In this document: positions 55,865 to 64,000 of the stretch, piece by piece | Position numbering within the stretch: position 1 is the stretch's first letter | Layout of the letters: every line of letters begins with the position of its first letter | From: a virus | Direction: 5' to 3' (one strand) | DNA: 64,000 nt | IMG/VR virus record: IMGVR_UViG_3300025168_013179 | Coordinates: 33,787 to 97,786 of that record | The notes under the pieces: generated by a model | What the model saw: the letters and a program-made list of their open reading frames with translations, nothing else | What the model was told of the DNA's origin: nothing | The model's database searches: none | Position numbers and translations under genes: made by a program

Positions 55865-56363
55865 ACTCTCCGTAGTTATTTACTATTTGAGATAACCCCT
55901 TTATAGTTTTTTCAGCTTCTACTATACTTTCTTTATTTTGAGAAGATGCTCCGAAATAAATATAAGGTCCTTTATTTATATCTTCAACCGGTCCTTTAAG
56001 AATCCAGCTAATAACTACTGATATTGTATAATTTAGTGTGTTAAATTTTTTATAATTTTCTTTATTTACCTCTACTATATTTTTAGTCCTCCTATCTTGA
56101 ATATAGTACCTATTAAATTTTTCATTTAAATAATCCAGTTTAGTAGGTCGTATAAAGTTATTTTTAAGTACTAATGGATCAGTTGTATCATCAGCAAACC
56201 TAAAGTCTTGTAGTTTTTTAGTACTGCTACTAAATTTTTTACCTGTATAAATTTCCCCGGAAAATGATTCTATGTAGGATCCTATATACTCACTACCGTT
56301 AGGATTAAATAACTCTCCTCCTTTAGTATGTTTAACGTTATATTTAGATTTCGGTAAGTACAT
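55854..56363 (-). CDS. Putative tail/baseplate protein
   Basis: I start at the ATG at 56363 (169 residues, MYLPKSKYNVKHTKGGELF), one base after the hub stop; the first 19 codons of the longer frame would overlap the hub gene by 56 bases. NPNGSEYIGSYIESFSGEIYTG and KGPYIYFGASSQNKES look structural. No enzyme motif. Last gene of the tail block, so a minor baseplate or tail protein is likely. Confidence 0.55.
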   Translation of the reverse strand: MYLPKSKYNVKHTKGGELFNPNGSEYIGSYIESFSGEIYTGKKFSSSTKKLQDFRFADDTTDPLVLKNNFIRPTKLDYLNEKFNRYYIQDRRTKNIVEVNKENYKKFNTLNYTISVVISWILKGPVEDINKGPYIYFGASSQNKESIVEAEKTIKGLSQIVNNYGEFVV

Positions 56364-56364
56364 A

Positions 56365-59016
56365 TTATTTAAAAGTAAAGTGCCAATGTCCTCCGGTTGC
56401 GTGACCTGTTGGCTTTTCATATTCGTTAAGGTAATCTATTAGACCTAGAGTTACCATACCACTCACCGACTTAAATACAATATCAGATGCTTTTTTAATC
56501 TGTTCTGTGGTAGCATCAGTCTGTATTGCTAAATCCAATGCTTTTCCTAGTCTATGGTAAGTAGACTTTGGAGGATTTGGATTAAATATATGAAACAGGT
56601 CATGTCCTCCGGTCCATCTAAATTGTAAGTCTTTTATTCCTTGCTTTTTTAATTCTCCTGATATATTCCTCATTAATCCTATCCCTCTAGTAGCCGTAGG
56701 AGCTGTTATATCATTACCACTAGAGGTTAACTCAAATCCTTTTTCTGAAAAGTTTGGTGTATTTTCTATCTGTTTTCTTAATCTTGTAGCATTAGGGAAT
56801 AAACTTTCGTCTTGTTGGTCTACATCAGGATTAATTATTTCTATACTATCTATTATTCCCGAAAGATTATCAGTTATAGCAACAGTTTCTGTATTTTCTG
56901 AAGTAATCATCATTAAAGCTGAAATTGATGTTATCCATTGATTACTTTCTATCTTATTATCTATACCGGTGATGGTAAAACTAACATTACCTTTATACCT
57001 AGAAGGTAAAAGCCCAGAACCTATATTAAATACATCTGTAATTCTTAATCCAGAAATACCTAAAATATCAAAACTTAAATTAATTGGAATAATTCCAGGA
57101 GGATTAGTCTTCTTTTTAACTATTTCTCTTTTAAGCATTAGATTCATTACTGCCTGGTGAGCTGGTTTTAAGTTACTGATAGATGTGGTAGAAATTACTT
57201 GCTTAGCATTTAATACTCCGAAAAATTGAACTACTGTAGTGAGGTTATCTATTAATTTTTGTCTATCTTCAGCAGCTTTTTTTAAACTTTTAATATCTAA
57301 AGTTGTAGCATCTAAAGTTCGTTCAGGTATTATTCTATCGGTAGCATCTTTATAAAAATCATTAAAGCTAAATACATCTTCAGTAAGACTAGACCCTCCA
57401 GCTGATGCTGCTATTGCAATTAAGTTACTTAAGTTAGAAGGAATTGCACTAGATAATTGTACACTAGTACTTAAACCTTTTAAACCTACTAAATCTAATG
57501 TAAAATCTATATCTTTATTTCCTGGGGTACCTTTTCTATCTATTACATAGTATACTTGGTCTATTTCATGTAGATCAAAATTATTTATATTACCGCAACT
57601 AGAATTAATCGTATTAAGTAGACTTCTTACCATGTCGTATACATTAATATCTTCGTTTTTATTATTTTTTATTAATTCAGAATATACAGTCTTTACATAA
57701 TTTACATTTACAAGAATATTGAGTATATCATCAGTATCACCTTCAATACAGTTATACACTGAAACTGAACTTGCAATATCTAATTTAATATCAGCTTTTA
57801 AATCTAATGGTTTAGGTAGAATACATACATCAGGTTGATAAGAGATATGACTATCAAAGGTTATAAAAGGGTTATTATTTTCATACTTTACTCTTTTTGT
57901 CTTAGTATCGTGATTATTAGTATAAAATTTTACAAAAGGAATATTATTATCTTTAAGTTGATAGTTAACATTTATAAAATTTAATAAGCCTCCTAAAGTA
58001 ATATATTTATAAGGAGTTAGTCCTGAGGTTTTTTCAGAATTAGCTGAGTTTATATTAGCTGCAAATACATTTTTAAATTGTCCAAATATTAAATCTGCTG
58101 TATCATTATCCAACATAACCTTAAATCGTTCAAAGTCAAAAGGAATTCTAGTTTGATTAGCTAATGAAGTTTGAGTAGGGAGCGAATTAAGTATTAATTC
58201 AAAATAACCATGAAATTTATTTATTACTCCTTTATCTCTTTCTTTTTCAGAAACTCCTGGTTGAAATAAAGCTGAAAGAGATTCGGTTAATTCACCGTAT
58301 CCTATAATATCAATTGAGCAGTCATAAATACCTTCATTATTATAACTCCATATAAAGTTACTTACTCTTCCTAATAGAGCATCGTAATTATAAGATTGTT
58401 TTGTTCTTAATTCATCTAAAATTTTTAATATTTCTCTGCTTCTATGAAAATCATTATCAGGATCATGTTTTGGTAGGTCTTCGAACCATTTAGAAAAAGT
58501 TTTTACGTTTGATGATACATCTTTTTTAGTACTATCTAATACTTGTGTATGACCCCACTCCAGTAACATTGAATACCCCGGCAATAGGTAGAGTTTTTCA
58601 AATTTCTCTAAATCGTCTAAACTATTTACTTGAAATTCAACTGTTGCTTTTTTTACTGTACCGAAAGAACCTTGGGTAGCAATTGCAACTCTGGTAATTC
58701 CAGCCATAGGTTTAAATCCATATTGTTCACTGTGTCCGTAAGAACTGTTTTTATCTTGGGTAAACCCTTGTTTGGTTTTTCCATTAAATGTACCGCCAAA
58801 AAGTATGTTTTGATCAGCTTGAAATGTTCTATCTTTATTTGCTACTTCTACACCTGAGGATAGTTTTACCCATCCGGTATTAGAATTAAGAAATAACAGA
58901 TCACTATCGATACGTTTTGATTTGCTTACTATTTCTTTTCTAGTGTTTAATTGTGTTTGTACAGTAGATTGTACATTACTGTATATAGACGACTTTTTTG
59001 ACCAACCTAGTGACAT
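56365..59016 (-). CDS. Baseplate hub protein with C-terminal M15-type peptidase
   Basis: 883 residues. The main body is beta-rich with repeated strands like LYLLPGYSMLLEWGHTQVL and GRVSNFIWSYNNEGIYDCSIDIIGYGEL, which fit gp27/gp44-like hubs. The last 80 residues form an M15 D-Ala-D-Ala carboxypeptidase-like domain: H821-x6-D828 in YHRLGKALD and H877-W-H879 in GGHWHFTF. This takes the place of the T4 gp5 lysozyme and would cut peptide cross-links during injection. Confidence 0.75.
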   Translation of the reverse strand: MSLGWSKKSSIYSNVQSTVQTQLNTRKEIVSKSKRIDSDLLFLNSNTGWVKLSSGVEVANKDRTFQADQNILFGGTFNGKTKQGFTQDKNSSYGHSEQYGFKPMAGITRVAIATQGSFGTVKKATVEFQVNSLDDLEKFEKLYLLPGYSMLLEWGHTQVLDSTKKDVSSNVKTFSKWFEDLPKHDPDNDFHRSREILKILDELRTKQSYNYDALLGRVSNFIWSYNNEGIYDCSIDIIGYGELTESLSALFQPGVSEKERDKGVINKFHGYFELILNSLPTQTSLANQTRIPFDFERFKVMLDNDTADLIFGQFKNVFAANINSANSEKTSGLTPYKYITLGGLLNFINVNYQLKDNNIPFVKFYTNNHDTKTKRVKYENNNPFITFDSHISYQPDVCILPKPLDLKADIKLDIASSVSVYNCIEGDTDDILNILVNVNYVKTVYSELIKNNKNEDINVYDMVRSLLNTINSSCGNINNFDLHEIDQVYYVIDRKGTPGNKDIDFTLDLVGLKGLSTSVQLSSAIPSNLSNLIAIAASAGGSSLTEDVFSFNDFYKDATDRIIPERTLDATTLDIKSLKKAAEDRQKLIDNLTTVVQFFGVLNAKQVISTTSISNLKPAHQAVMNLMLKREIVKKKTNPPGIIPINLSFDILGISGLRITDVFNIGSGLLPSRYKGNVSFTITGIDNKIESNQWITSISALMMITSENTETVAITDNLSGIIDSIEIINPDVDQQDESLFPNATRLRKQIENTPNFSEKGFELTSSGNDITAPTATRGIGLMRNISGELKKQGIKDLQFRWTGGHDLFHIFNPNPPKSTYHRLGKALDLAIQTDATTEQIKKASDIVFKSVSGMVTLGLIDYLNEYEKPTGHATGGHWHFTFK

Positions 59017-59319
59017 TTATCTAGAAGAATTTATATCATCATATAACCTTAAAGCTAATTCTTTCGAAGCAGGTATTCTAATCTGAGCACCTGGTGTAGG
59101 GTTAAGAGAAGCTCTTTGATGATTGTTAGAAGAAGCTATTATCCACCATAAAGTAGAATCGTTATAGTATTGTGAAGCAAGTTTATCGTATCTATCACTT
59201 ACTGAAGCAATAATATATATGTCATCTTCAGTTTCTGGAATGGTTGGGTATATAGGATTAGTTATATACCTTATACCTTCTTTAGTTTTATATTTATCAA
59301 TCTCTTTATAACGTCTCAT
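59017..59319 (-). CDS. LysM-like baseplate protein (gp53-like)
   Basis: 100 residues. IYIIASVSDRYDKLASQYYNDSTLWWIIASSNN and PGAQIRIP form a LysM-type repeat, as in T4 gp53 and XkdP-like tail proteins. The repeat is used in baseplates to bind neighbouring proteins or peptidoglycan. Encoded between the hub and the 444-residue baseplate gene. Confidence 0.65.
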   Translation of the reverse strand: MRRYKEIDKYKTKEGIRYITNPIYPTIPETEDDIYIIASVSDRYDKLASQYYNDSTLWWIIASSNNHQRASLNPTPGAQIRIPASKELALRLYDDINSSR

Positions 59320-60653
59320 TAGTTTTTAAATGGTGCTTTATTAGGGTTAGTTAAAAAAGGCTTATTCCCAGTTTCTGGTAAAAAGTTATGTACTGGTCTA
59401 AAACTAAGACTTATATCTAACACCATAGGTAGTTCTTGAACGTCATCATCAACACCAGGTTTGTCAGGTTCATTCAATGCTATTTCCCATGGATATGTTG
59501 TATTCCACGATAAGTCTAAAGATTCTATAAATCCTGGTAGTTCATAAAAAAAGCTTCCTACTGTTAATTTTACAAAAGTACCTCTCATAAATCCTCCTTT
59601 ACTGTAAGAAGGACTAGTGGTAGATATTAAATTATTTAACTTATTATAGATAGGTTTTAATTCATGTCTAGTCATAGCAGCAACCTTAAAAGATACATTA
59701 ATAGATCTCTGTGAACCTAAGTAATTATAGAAAGGTTCCCCTCTACCAATATAATTTGTAGAACTCCAATCTGCTGAATGACTATCATCTATACTGTCTA
59801 TTAAAGCTCTAAAAACTAGTACTGTATTTTTACCGTTATTATCTGAGTTAATTACTTCAAATCTAAATTTAGCTAAATCTCTGGAATCTTTTACTGCGTT
59901 AAATTGTTCAAAAGTCGTAATTGGTCCACCAGTTTTATATGGTTCTAATAAATTTATTTTATCAAGATCGTCTTTGATTACGAATTTAGAATATGTTGTT
60001 TTAGGATCTTTAGATATTTTTTTACTTATATTACCTAACCCTACTCTATTTTCTATTTTTTTCTGAGGAGTAGGTTGAGGCATTCTTTCAGGTGCTACTT
60101 GACCTTTATAAGTATATTTTGCTTCTTGACCTAAAATATCAATAACAGTTGTTTGAGATTTTAATTTATTAGCTTCGACTTCTACCTCGTATCCAGTATT
60201 AACAAATTTACCTCCTTCTTTTACTACTCCTGCATAGTTTTTACCTAAGTAATGAGAGTTCCTCTGAAAGCCTTTGACAAAGTGTATACCTGTGTTATTA
60301 ACTGGAACTTGTGCAAGTGTAGAACCTAGTACCCGTGCTGCACTGTTACTGCCTCCTATTAGGTTACCTAGCAGGCTAGATCCTTCTTCTGATTGTTCTT
60401 TACCTTTTATTCTTACTCTACCTAACTGTGCTTCATTAGAGAGGTAACTTAATCCTTGTGATCTAGTCATTAACGCAGCTATTCTTGCTAAGTCGTCTGC
60501 TCTTTTGCTTCCTTGGCTAGATTTGTTACCCTGTTCTTCGATAGTAGAAGGAATAGTTTTTTGTATAATAGGTTCATTTCCTACATTAAAAGTCCCGTAC
60601 TTGAGTTTATTAAGTTGAGTTTTACCTTCTATATAATTTTTTAAAATTGACAT
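59319..60653 (-). CDS. Baseplate/tail-tube initiator-like protein
   Basis: 444 residues. N-terminal 200 are Ser/Gly/Lys-rich and probably extended; the C-terminal 220 are beta-rich (PFYNYLGSQRSINVSFKVAAMT, FMRGTFVKLTVGSFFYELPGFIESLDLSW, MVLDISLSFRPVHNF), resembling the tube-like domain of T4 gp48/gp54. It directly follows the tape measure gene by 3 bases. Specific T4 equivalent not fixed. Confidence 0.6.
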   Translation of the reverse strand: MSILKNYIEGKTQLNKLKYGTFNVGNEPIIQKTIPSTIEEQGNKSSQGSKRADDLARIAALMTRSQGLSYLSNEAQLGRVRIKGKEQSEEGSSLLGNLIGGSNSAARVLGSTLAQVPVNNTGIHFVKGFQRNSHYLGKNYAGVVKEGGKFVNTGYEVEVEANKLKSQTTVIDILGQEAKYTYKGQVAPERMPQPTPQKKIENRVGLGNISKKISKDPKTTYSKFVIKDDLDKINLLEPYKTGGPITTFEQFNAVKDSRDLAKFRFEVINSDNNGKNTVLVFRALIDSIDDSHSADWSSTNYIGRGEPFYNYLGSQRSINVSFKVAAMTRHELKPIYNKLNNLISTTSPSYSKGGFMRGTFVKLTVGSFFYELPGFIESLDLSWNTTYPWEIALNEPDKPGVDDDVQELPMVLDISLSFRPVHNFLPETGNKPFLTNPNKAPFKN

Positions 60654-60656
60654 ATA

Positions 60657-62783
60657 TTAGCTTTTATAGCTTGACATTACTAATGTTTCACCTACTTTTC
60701 TTCCTTCTAAATTAATTACCTTACCACCTTCTACTGCTGTTATAAGCTTTTCAAGAAGAGTGTTTGTTTCTTTACCAAATTGAGTACCACCAGCCATTAC
60801 TAAAGTATCTTTTGGGTTTTGTCTTATAGTAAAATCATCAGGTGTAATTTCTGTATTTTCAATTCTTCTTAGTTCTTTACGAGCTTCATCAATTCCTTCA
60901 TTAGTTGCAAATGCATAATCTGAGGTTACTCCAAGCGGACCTTTATTTAAAGATGCTTTATAAGCTATTTCATTAAACTCATCAAAAGATAAACCAGCAG
61001 CTTCATATTGTTCATCTGAGATATTCATAGCTCGTTCTCCTACTGCTTTTGATCTATCAGAACTTTCACCAAAACTATTATTAACCCAAGTAGCAAGGCT
61101 TTTCATTGCTTCAGATAATTCTGTTAAAAATCCACCATCGACAAAATCTGTAAAAGTTGATTTAAGATCATCCATTGCCTCATTAAAATTTTCTTCAGCA
61201 GTTTTTCGTTTTTCTATGTCTTGCATTGCTTGTGCACTTAGATTAGATCTAATCATAAAAGCTTTGATTTCATCTTGAGATCCTTCTTTGAGTAATCTAT
61301 AGTATTCATCGGCTGCTACATTATTATTACCTTGTATAAGGTATGCTCTTTGAAGTTCATCTGCTGATAATCCTGTTGCTTTTGCAATAGCCTCCATTAT
61401 AATAGGACTCCTTCTCTGTTCAGCAGTTAAATTCTGCATTTGAGATAGTACATCTGCTGTCGCTCCTGCTATATCTCCGGTTGCAGCTTTTGCTCTAGCT
61501 CTTTCTAGGTTAAATTGCTGTCCTGTTAATAATTCTGCTTGAAGTTCAGAACCTATAGATTGTTCAAAATCTAATAAATTACTAGCTATATTAGAAGCTT
61601 GCTGTAAATTTATTCCAAATCTTCTAACCTGTAATACCCCTTTCGCTATAGCTTCGTTAGAAAACCCGAATGACGCTGCAACTTGTCCGGTTGCTCCTGC
61701 GACTGCTTTCATAATACCTTTAAAACTCATACCAAATCCGTTGGCAGCTTTAAAGTTATTACCGATATTTAAAATATTTTCTGAGGTTAAATAGGCATTT
61801 TCTTGGGTAGCACCCATTCTAACGCTTAATGTAGATGCTTCTTTAGCACTTAACTTTACTCTACTAGTTAAAAAAGTCTGGTTATTTAAAATATCAGTAC
61901 TAGCTCTAAAAGTAGCTCCGAATTCATCATTTAAGGCTTGCTGTGCTGCAACTAAAGCTGCTGTATTGTTTCTAGTCAGTCCTGTATCTCTTCTTATCTC
62001 AGCAAACTGTTCTCTTAATTGATCTGCTTGACCTACACTAGACCCCATTGACCGAGCAAGTTCTACTGCTTGTTTATTAGCACCTATGAATATATCTACT
62101 ACAAACTTTAATGCAGTAGTAACTGCAGCAATACTTATTAATGACTTACTTATAGTTTTAGTTAGTGCACTAAACCCTTGGCCGAAAGGACTTTTTATAC
62201 CTGCAGCACCTTTTTTAAGCTTAGCGTTATTTAAAATAGTTTCTTTAGATGCTTTTGCTGCTGCATCGAATGGTCCGGAAAGCTTACGTAAACCGGGTAT
62301 ATCGCCTAATACTTTAGATAATCCAGAAAAGAATATTGAAGATTTATCTAACTTAGCTGCATCTTGTTGAGTTTCTTTTATAGCTTCTGCTACAGCTCTA
62401 GCATTATCAGCGGCATTAGCTAAGTTTTCTGCTTGTTTAAGATAAACTTTCTTAACGTCTTCAGCTACAGTAGCAGCTTTACCCATCAAAGTTACTCTTC
62501 TTGCTTCTAACTTTGCTGCTAGAGCTAATTGTTTGGTTTTTTCTTCTTCTAGTTTTCTAACAGCATCAGTTTTAGATACAGCTTCTTTTTGAAGTTGTGC
62601 AATTTTTGCTGTTATATCTCTACCTATAAACTGAGATTTATTAAGTTTATCTTGAGCTGTATCAAGATCCTTTAACTCAGCATTAAGAGCTTTATAGCTT
62701 TCATAAATCTGAGCTGTTCCTTCTTGATACTGATCAATTTTGTTTAATTGATCTTGCGTTAAGCCTTTAAATTCTTCTGCCAT
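60657..62783 (-). CDS. Tape measure protein
   Basis: 708 residues, almost all helical. Coiled coils at 15-150, a hydrophobic region at about 210-235 (SLISIAAVTTALKFVVDIFIG), a second long helical part rich in Ala, Gln and Glu, and a small C-terminal domain. Length, place right after the frameshifted gp26-like gene, and the hydrophobic span are typical of tape measures. At about 0.15 nm per residue it implies a tail tube near 100 nm. Confidence 0.8.
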   Translation of the reverse strand: MAEEFKGLTQDQLNKIDQYQEGTAQIYESYKALNAELKDLDTAQDKLNKSQFIGRDITAKIAQLQKEAVSKTDAVRKLEEEKTKQLALAAKLEARRVTLMGKAATVAEDVKKVYLKQAENLANAADNARAVAEAIKETQQDAAKLDKSSIFFSGLSKVLGDIPGLRKLSGPFDAAAKASKETILNNAKLKKGAAGIKSPFGQGFSALTKTISKSLISIAAVTTALKFVVDIFIGANKQAVELARSMGSSVGQADQLREQFAEIRRDTGLTRNNTAALVAAQQALNDEFGATFRASTDILNNQTFLTSRVKLSAKEASTLSVRMGATQENAYLTSENILNIGNNFKAANGFGMSFKGIMKAVAGATGQVAASFGFSNEAIAKGVLQVRRFGINLQQASNIASNLLDFEQSIGSELQAELLTGQQFNLERARAKAATGDIAGATADVLSQMQNLTAEQRRSPIIMEAIAKATGLSADELQRAYLIQGNNNVAADEYYRLLKEGSQDEIKAFMIRSNLSAQAMQDIEKRKTAEENFNEAMDDLKSTFTDFVDGGFLTELSEAMKSLATWVNNSFGESSDRSKAVGERAMNISDEQYEAAGLSFDEFNEIAYKASLNKGPLGVTSDYAFATNEGIDEARKELRRIENTEITPDDFTIRQNPKDTLVMAGGTQFGKETNTLLEKLITAVEGGKVINLEGRKVGETLVMSSYKS

Positions 62784-62816
62784 ATAGAGTATATATGTTA
62801 TAAATAGGAAAGACGT

Positions 62817-63065
62817 CTATTTTTTAGACGCCTTTGCTGTAAAGGATGGTTTTATATCGGGTCCAAAGGATTTTTTCTTTTTAGGACTTTTAGTTTTATT
62901 TTGTTCTGCTACAGAATTAAAATGTTCTTGGATTTTATGAAAAGTGAAATTTCTCAACCATATTGGCATATTATATACCTCCCCCCATGTGTAACCTCCG
63001 TTACCGTGAAATACTATTTCATGTATTTGAGTAAATATTGAAGTTCTATGACTAGACGTCAGGCC
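62817..63065 (-). CDS. Frame-shifted C-terminal extension of the gp26-like protein (gp51 position)
   Basis: No good start codon opens this frame before the ATG at 62969, yet the 32 codons before it encode a plausible stretch (IFTQIHEIVFHGNGGYTW and GEVYN) that runs into MPIWLRNFTFHKIQEHFN and a Lys-rich tail. The frame joins the gp26-like frame by a +1 or -2 shift at the T7 run at 63072-63066, giving a protein of about 319 residues. A short product from 62969 (50 residues) is also possible. The tape measure gene follows. This is the usual place for a tail assembly chaperone. Confidence 0.65.
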   Translation of the reverse strand, partial: GLTSSHRTSIFTQIHEIVFHGNGGYTWGEVYNMPIWLRNFTFHKIQEHFNSVAEQNKTKSPKKKKSFGPDIKPSFTAKASKK

Positions 63066-63777
63066 AAAAAAACCCTATGCCTATCGGCAAGTCAACGCCC
63101 TCCGATACGCCGTCCGGGTAGTATTTCATATTTACATCCGGAGTCACAGAAATCATATGTAGTCTAAGTGCTCTAGCATCTGCTGCTAGTAAGTATTTTT
63201 CTACAAATTCTCTGATGTCTTTTTTTTCAGTTAAACCATTTACTGATGTTAAAGTGTGTTTAAGTCTTGTTGTTACAGTAGTACTGCTCTCTTTATTTAA
63301 CTTTTGAAGACCTTTCATTTCATTATCTATCTCTCTTTCATTTTTATGAGTTAATAATTTAAAAGTTACTTTATTTTCTGATTTAGGTAAAATAAATTCG
63401 AATTCATTTTTACCTTCTTTTATATTAACTTCTTTATTTTTTAACTCAGTTAAATCAACTGCTACCTCATTTCCTCCATAGTTGAACTTATAGTCTTTAC
63501 CGTAAGATAGTATTCTTGCTGCTATCATTATAGCATTCTTATCTCCTATTAAAAGATCATTAAAATTTACTCCTTCTGTGACGATTAATGCTTGAAGCAG
63601 TTTATCAATAACTGTACCGTTTGAAATATAGTTGTTATTTGTAAGAATATCTTCTTCTTTAGCTGTCATATACTTCATCTCTACTTCGCCTTTACTTAAA
63701 GGAGAGTCTTTAGGGTATAGTAAGCCTTTTGATGGTAATTCTACTGTTTCAGTAGGGATTTTAAATTGTGATTCCAT
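63052..63777 (-). CDS. T4 gp26-like baseplate/tail chaperone protein
   Basis: 241 residues. TVELPSKGLLYP at 11-22 is the PF12322 start motif of T4-type baseplate protein gp26; EVEMKYMTAKEEDILTN and LLIGDKNAIMIAARILSYG follow the family. The last codons hold GGG TTT TTT TGG, the run where the frame can shift into the 82-codon extension. In T4, genes 26 and 51 are neighbours; here they seem joined by recoding. Confidence 0.8.
   Translation of the reverse strand: MESQFKIPTETVELPSKGLLYPKDSPLSKGEVEMKYMTAKEEDILTNNNYISNGTVIDKLLQALIVTEGVNFNDLLIGDKNAIMIAARILSYGKDYKFNYGGNEVAVDLTELKNKEVNIKEGKNEFEFILPKSENKVTFKLLTHKNEREIDNEMKGLQKLNKESSTTVTTRLKHTLTSVNGLTEKKDIREFVEKYLLAADARALRLHMISVTPDVNMKYYPDGVSEGVDLPIGIGFFWPDV
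63066..63072 (-). other. Candidate frameshift site (T7 run)
   Basis: On the minus strand, frame 0 reads GGG TTT TTT TGG CCT GAC GTC TAG. Skipping one T, or slipping back two, puts the ribosome in the frame GGC CTG ACG TCT and on to the 62817 stop. Seven T in a row would allow re-pairing of the Phe tRNA. Confidence 0.6.
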
Positions 63778-63810
63778 AAATTTTATTAATTATAACTATT
63801 CTTTTATATA

Positions 63811-63838
63811 AATATACGAAAATTAAATTATGGGACAA
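63811..63838 (-). promoter_or_regulatory. Promoter for the tail chaperone/tape measure genes
   Basis: Minus strand: TTG at 63838-63836, 19 bases, TATATT at 63816-63811, preceded by TTTTCG. It directly follows a terminator, so the tail block is a separate unit. The start codon is at 63777. Confidence 0.65.
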
Positions 63839-63840
63839 AC

Positions 63841-63865
63841 AAAAAACCCGACTAAATGCCGGGTT
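63841..63865 (-). terminator. Rho-independent terminator after the tail tube gene
   Basis: Minus strand AACCCG (63865-63860), 9-base loop, CGGGTT (63850-63845), then TTTT to 63841. Lies between the tube stop codon and the next promoter. Confidence 0.8.
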
Positions 63866-63889
63866 CTAAGATATATATGTGGTAGTTTA

Positions 63890-64000
63890 TTAGAAGTTCA
63901 ATATACAGTAGTCCATTGAAATAGTCATACTTAAGTCAACTACTTCAGAACTAGTCCAGTCATATTGACCAAAGTCTGCTGTTTGAATAAAGGCACCTTT
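63890..64000 (-). CDS. Tail tube protein (gp19-like), C-terminal fragment
   Basis: Only the last 36 residues are in the window: KGAFIQTADFGQYDW, then VDLSMTISMDYCILNF and stop. The final strand pattern (DLSxTxxxDYCxLxF) is that of the T4-type tail tube family. The start lies beyond the right edge. Confidence 0.65.
   Translation of the reverse strand, partial: KGAFIQTADFGQYDWTSSEVVDLSMTISMDYCILNF

Overview
The window is an AT-rich stretch of a large tailed-phage genome, almost certainly a T4-like (contractile-tail) phage of a marine member of the Bacteroidota. Phage origin: tightly packed genes, nearly all on the minus strand, most overlapping by ATGA or separated by a few bases. They include T4-type gp32, UvsX, tail tube and gp26 homologues, a tape measure gene, and a lysis cassette. 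Bacteroidota host: signal peptides ending in SFSQ, a lipoprotein with an acidic +2 to +5 export signal (CSKDD), an outer-membrane barrel, and at least 14 promoters of the TTG-N19/20-TATATT type, close to the Bacteroidota -33/-7 consensus.

Layout, low to high coordinate (transcription runs mostly from high to low). 1-12.7 kb: surface-sugar island with seven or eight glycosyltransferase-like proteins, a UDP-sugar dehydrogenase-like protein, an RmlD-like reductase, a ColD/RfbH-type 3-dehydratase, a 2OG-Fe(II) oxygenase and a Gfo/Idh-FAD oxidoreductase fusion. 12.7-14 kb: RecB/Cas4-type nuclease and a DUF1599 protein. 14-19.2 kb: cell-envelope and lysis block (amidase, nested spanin-like pair, holin-like protein, surface lipoprotein, outer-membrane barrel). 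19.3-24.5 kb: small proteins, sulfotransferase, nucleosidase plus adenine phosphoribosyltransferase, and an unlisted short histone-H1-like (Hc1) gene. 24.5-27 kb: GroEL, GroES and Hsp20. 27-32.5 kb: family A DNA polymerase, nuclease-like protein, SGNH and exostosin-like proteins, J-domain protein. 32.9-46.2 kb: the 7-deazaguanine island. 46.2-54.5 kb: thioredoxin, ribonucleotide reductase, helicase, FEN exonuclease, UvsX and gp32. 54.5-64 kb: a second, degenerate family A polymerase, then baseplate, tape measure and tail tube genes.

The most coherent system is the 7-deazaguanine DNA-modification island. FolE, QueD, QueE, QueC and QueF give a complete GTP-to-preQ1 route. A TGT-superfamily protein with DpdA features (34931-35749) is the expected DNA base exchanger, and a PurN-like formyltransferase gene (34417-34968) overlaps it. 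I infer that the phage replaces part of its guanine with preQ1 and may N-formylate it. A seven-iron ferredoxin lies two genes from QueE. QueC lacks all four of its usual zinc cysteines, QueE has a stretched cluster loop, and a possible H-type pseudoknot sits just upstream of queC.

Other points for follow-up: the divergent second PolA-like protein beside the tail genes; a +1/-2 frameshift at a T7 run joining gp26 to an extension just before the tape measure gene; a baseplate hub with a C-terminal M15-type peptidase; four chaperone or co-chaperone genes; and a secreted NUC-type endonuclease. No CRISPR array, integrase or insertion sequence was seen. No gene-free stretch exceeds 300 bases.
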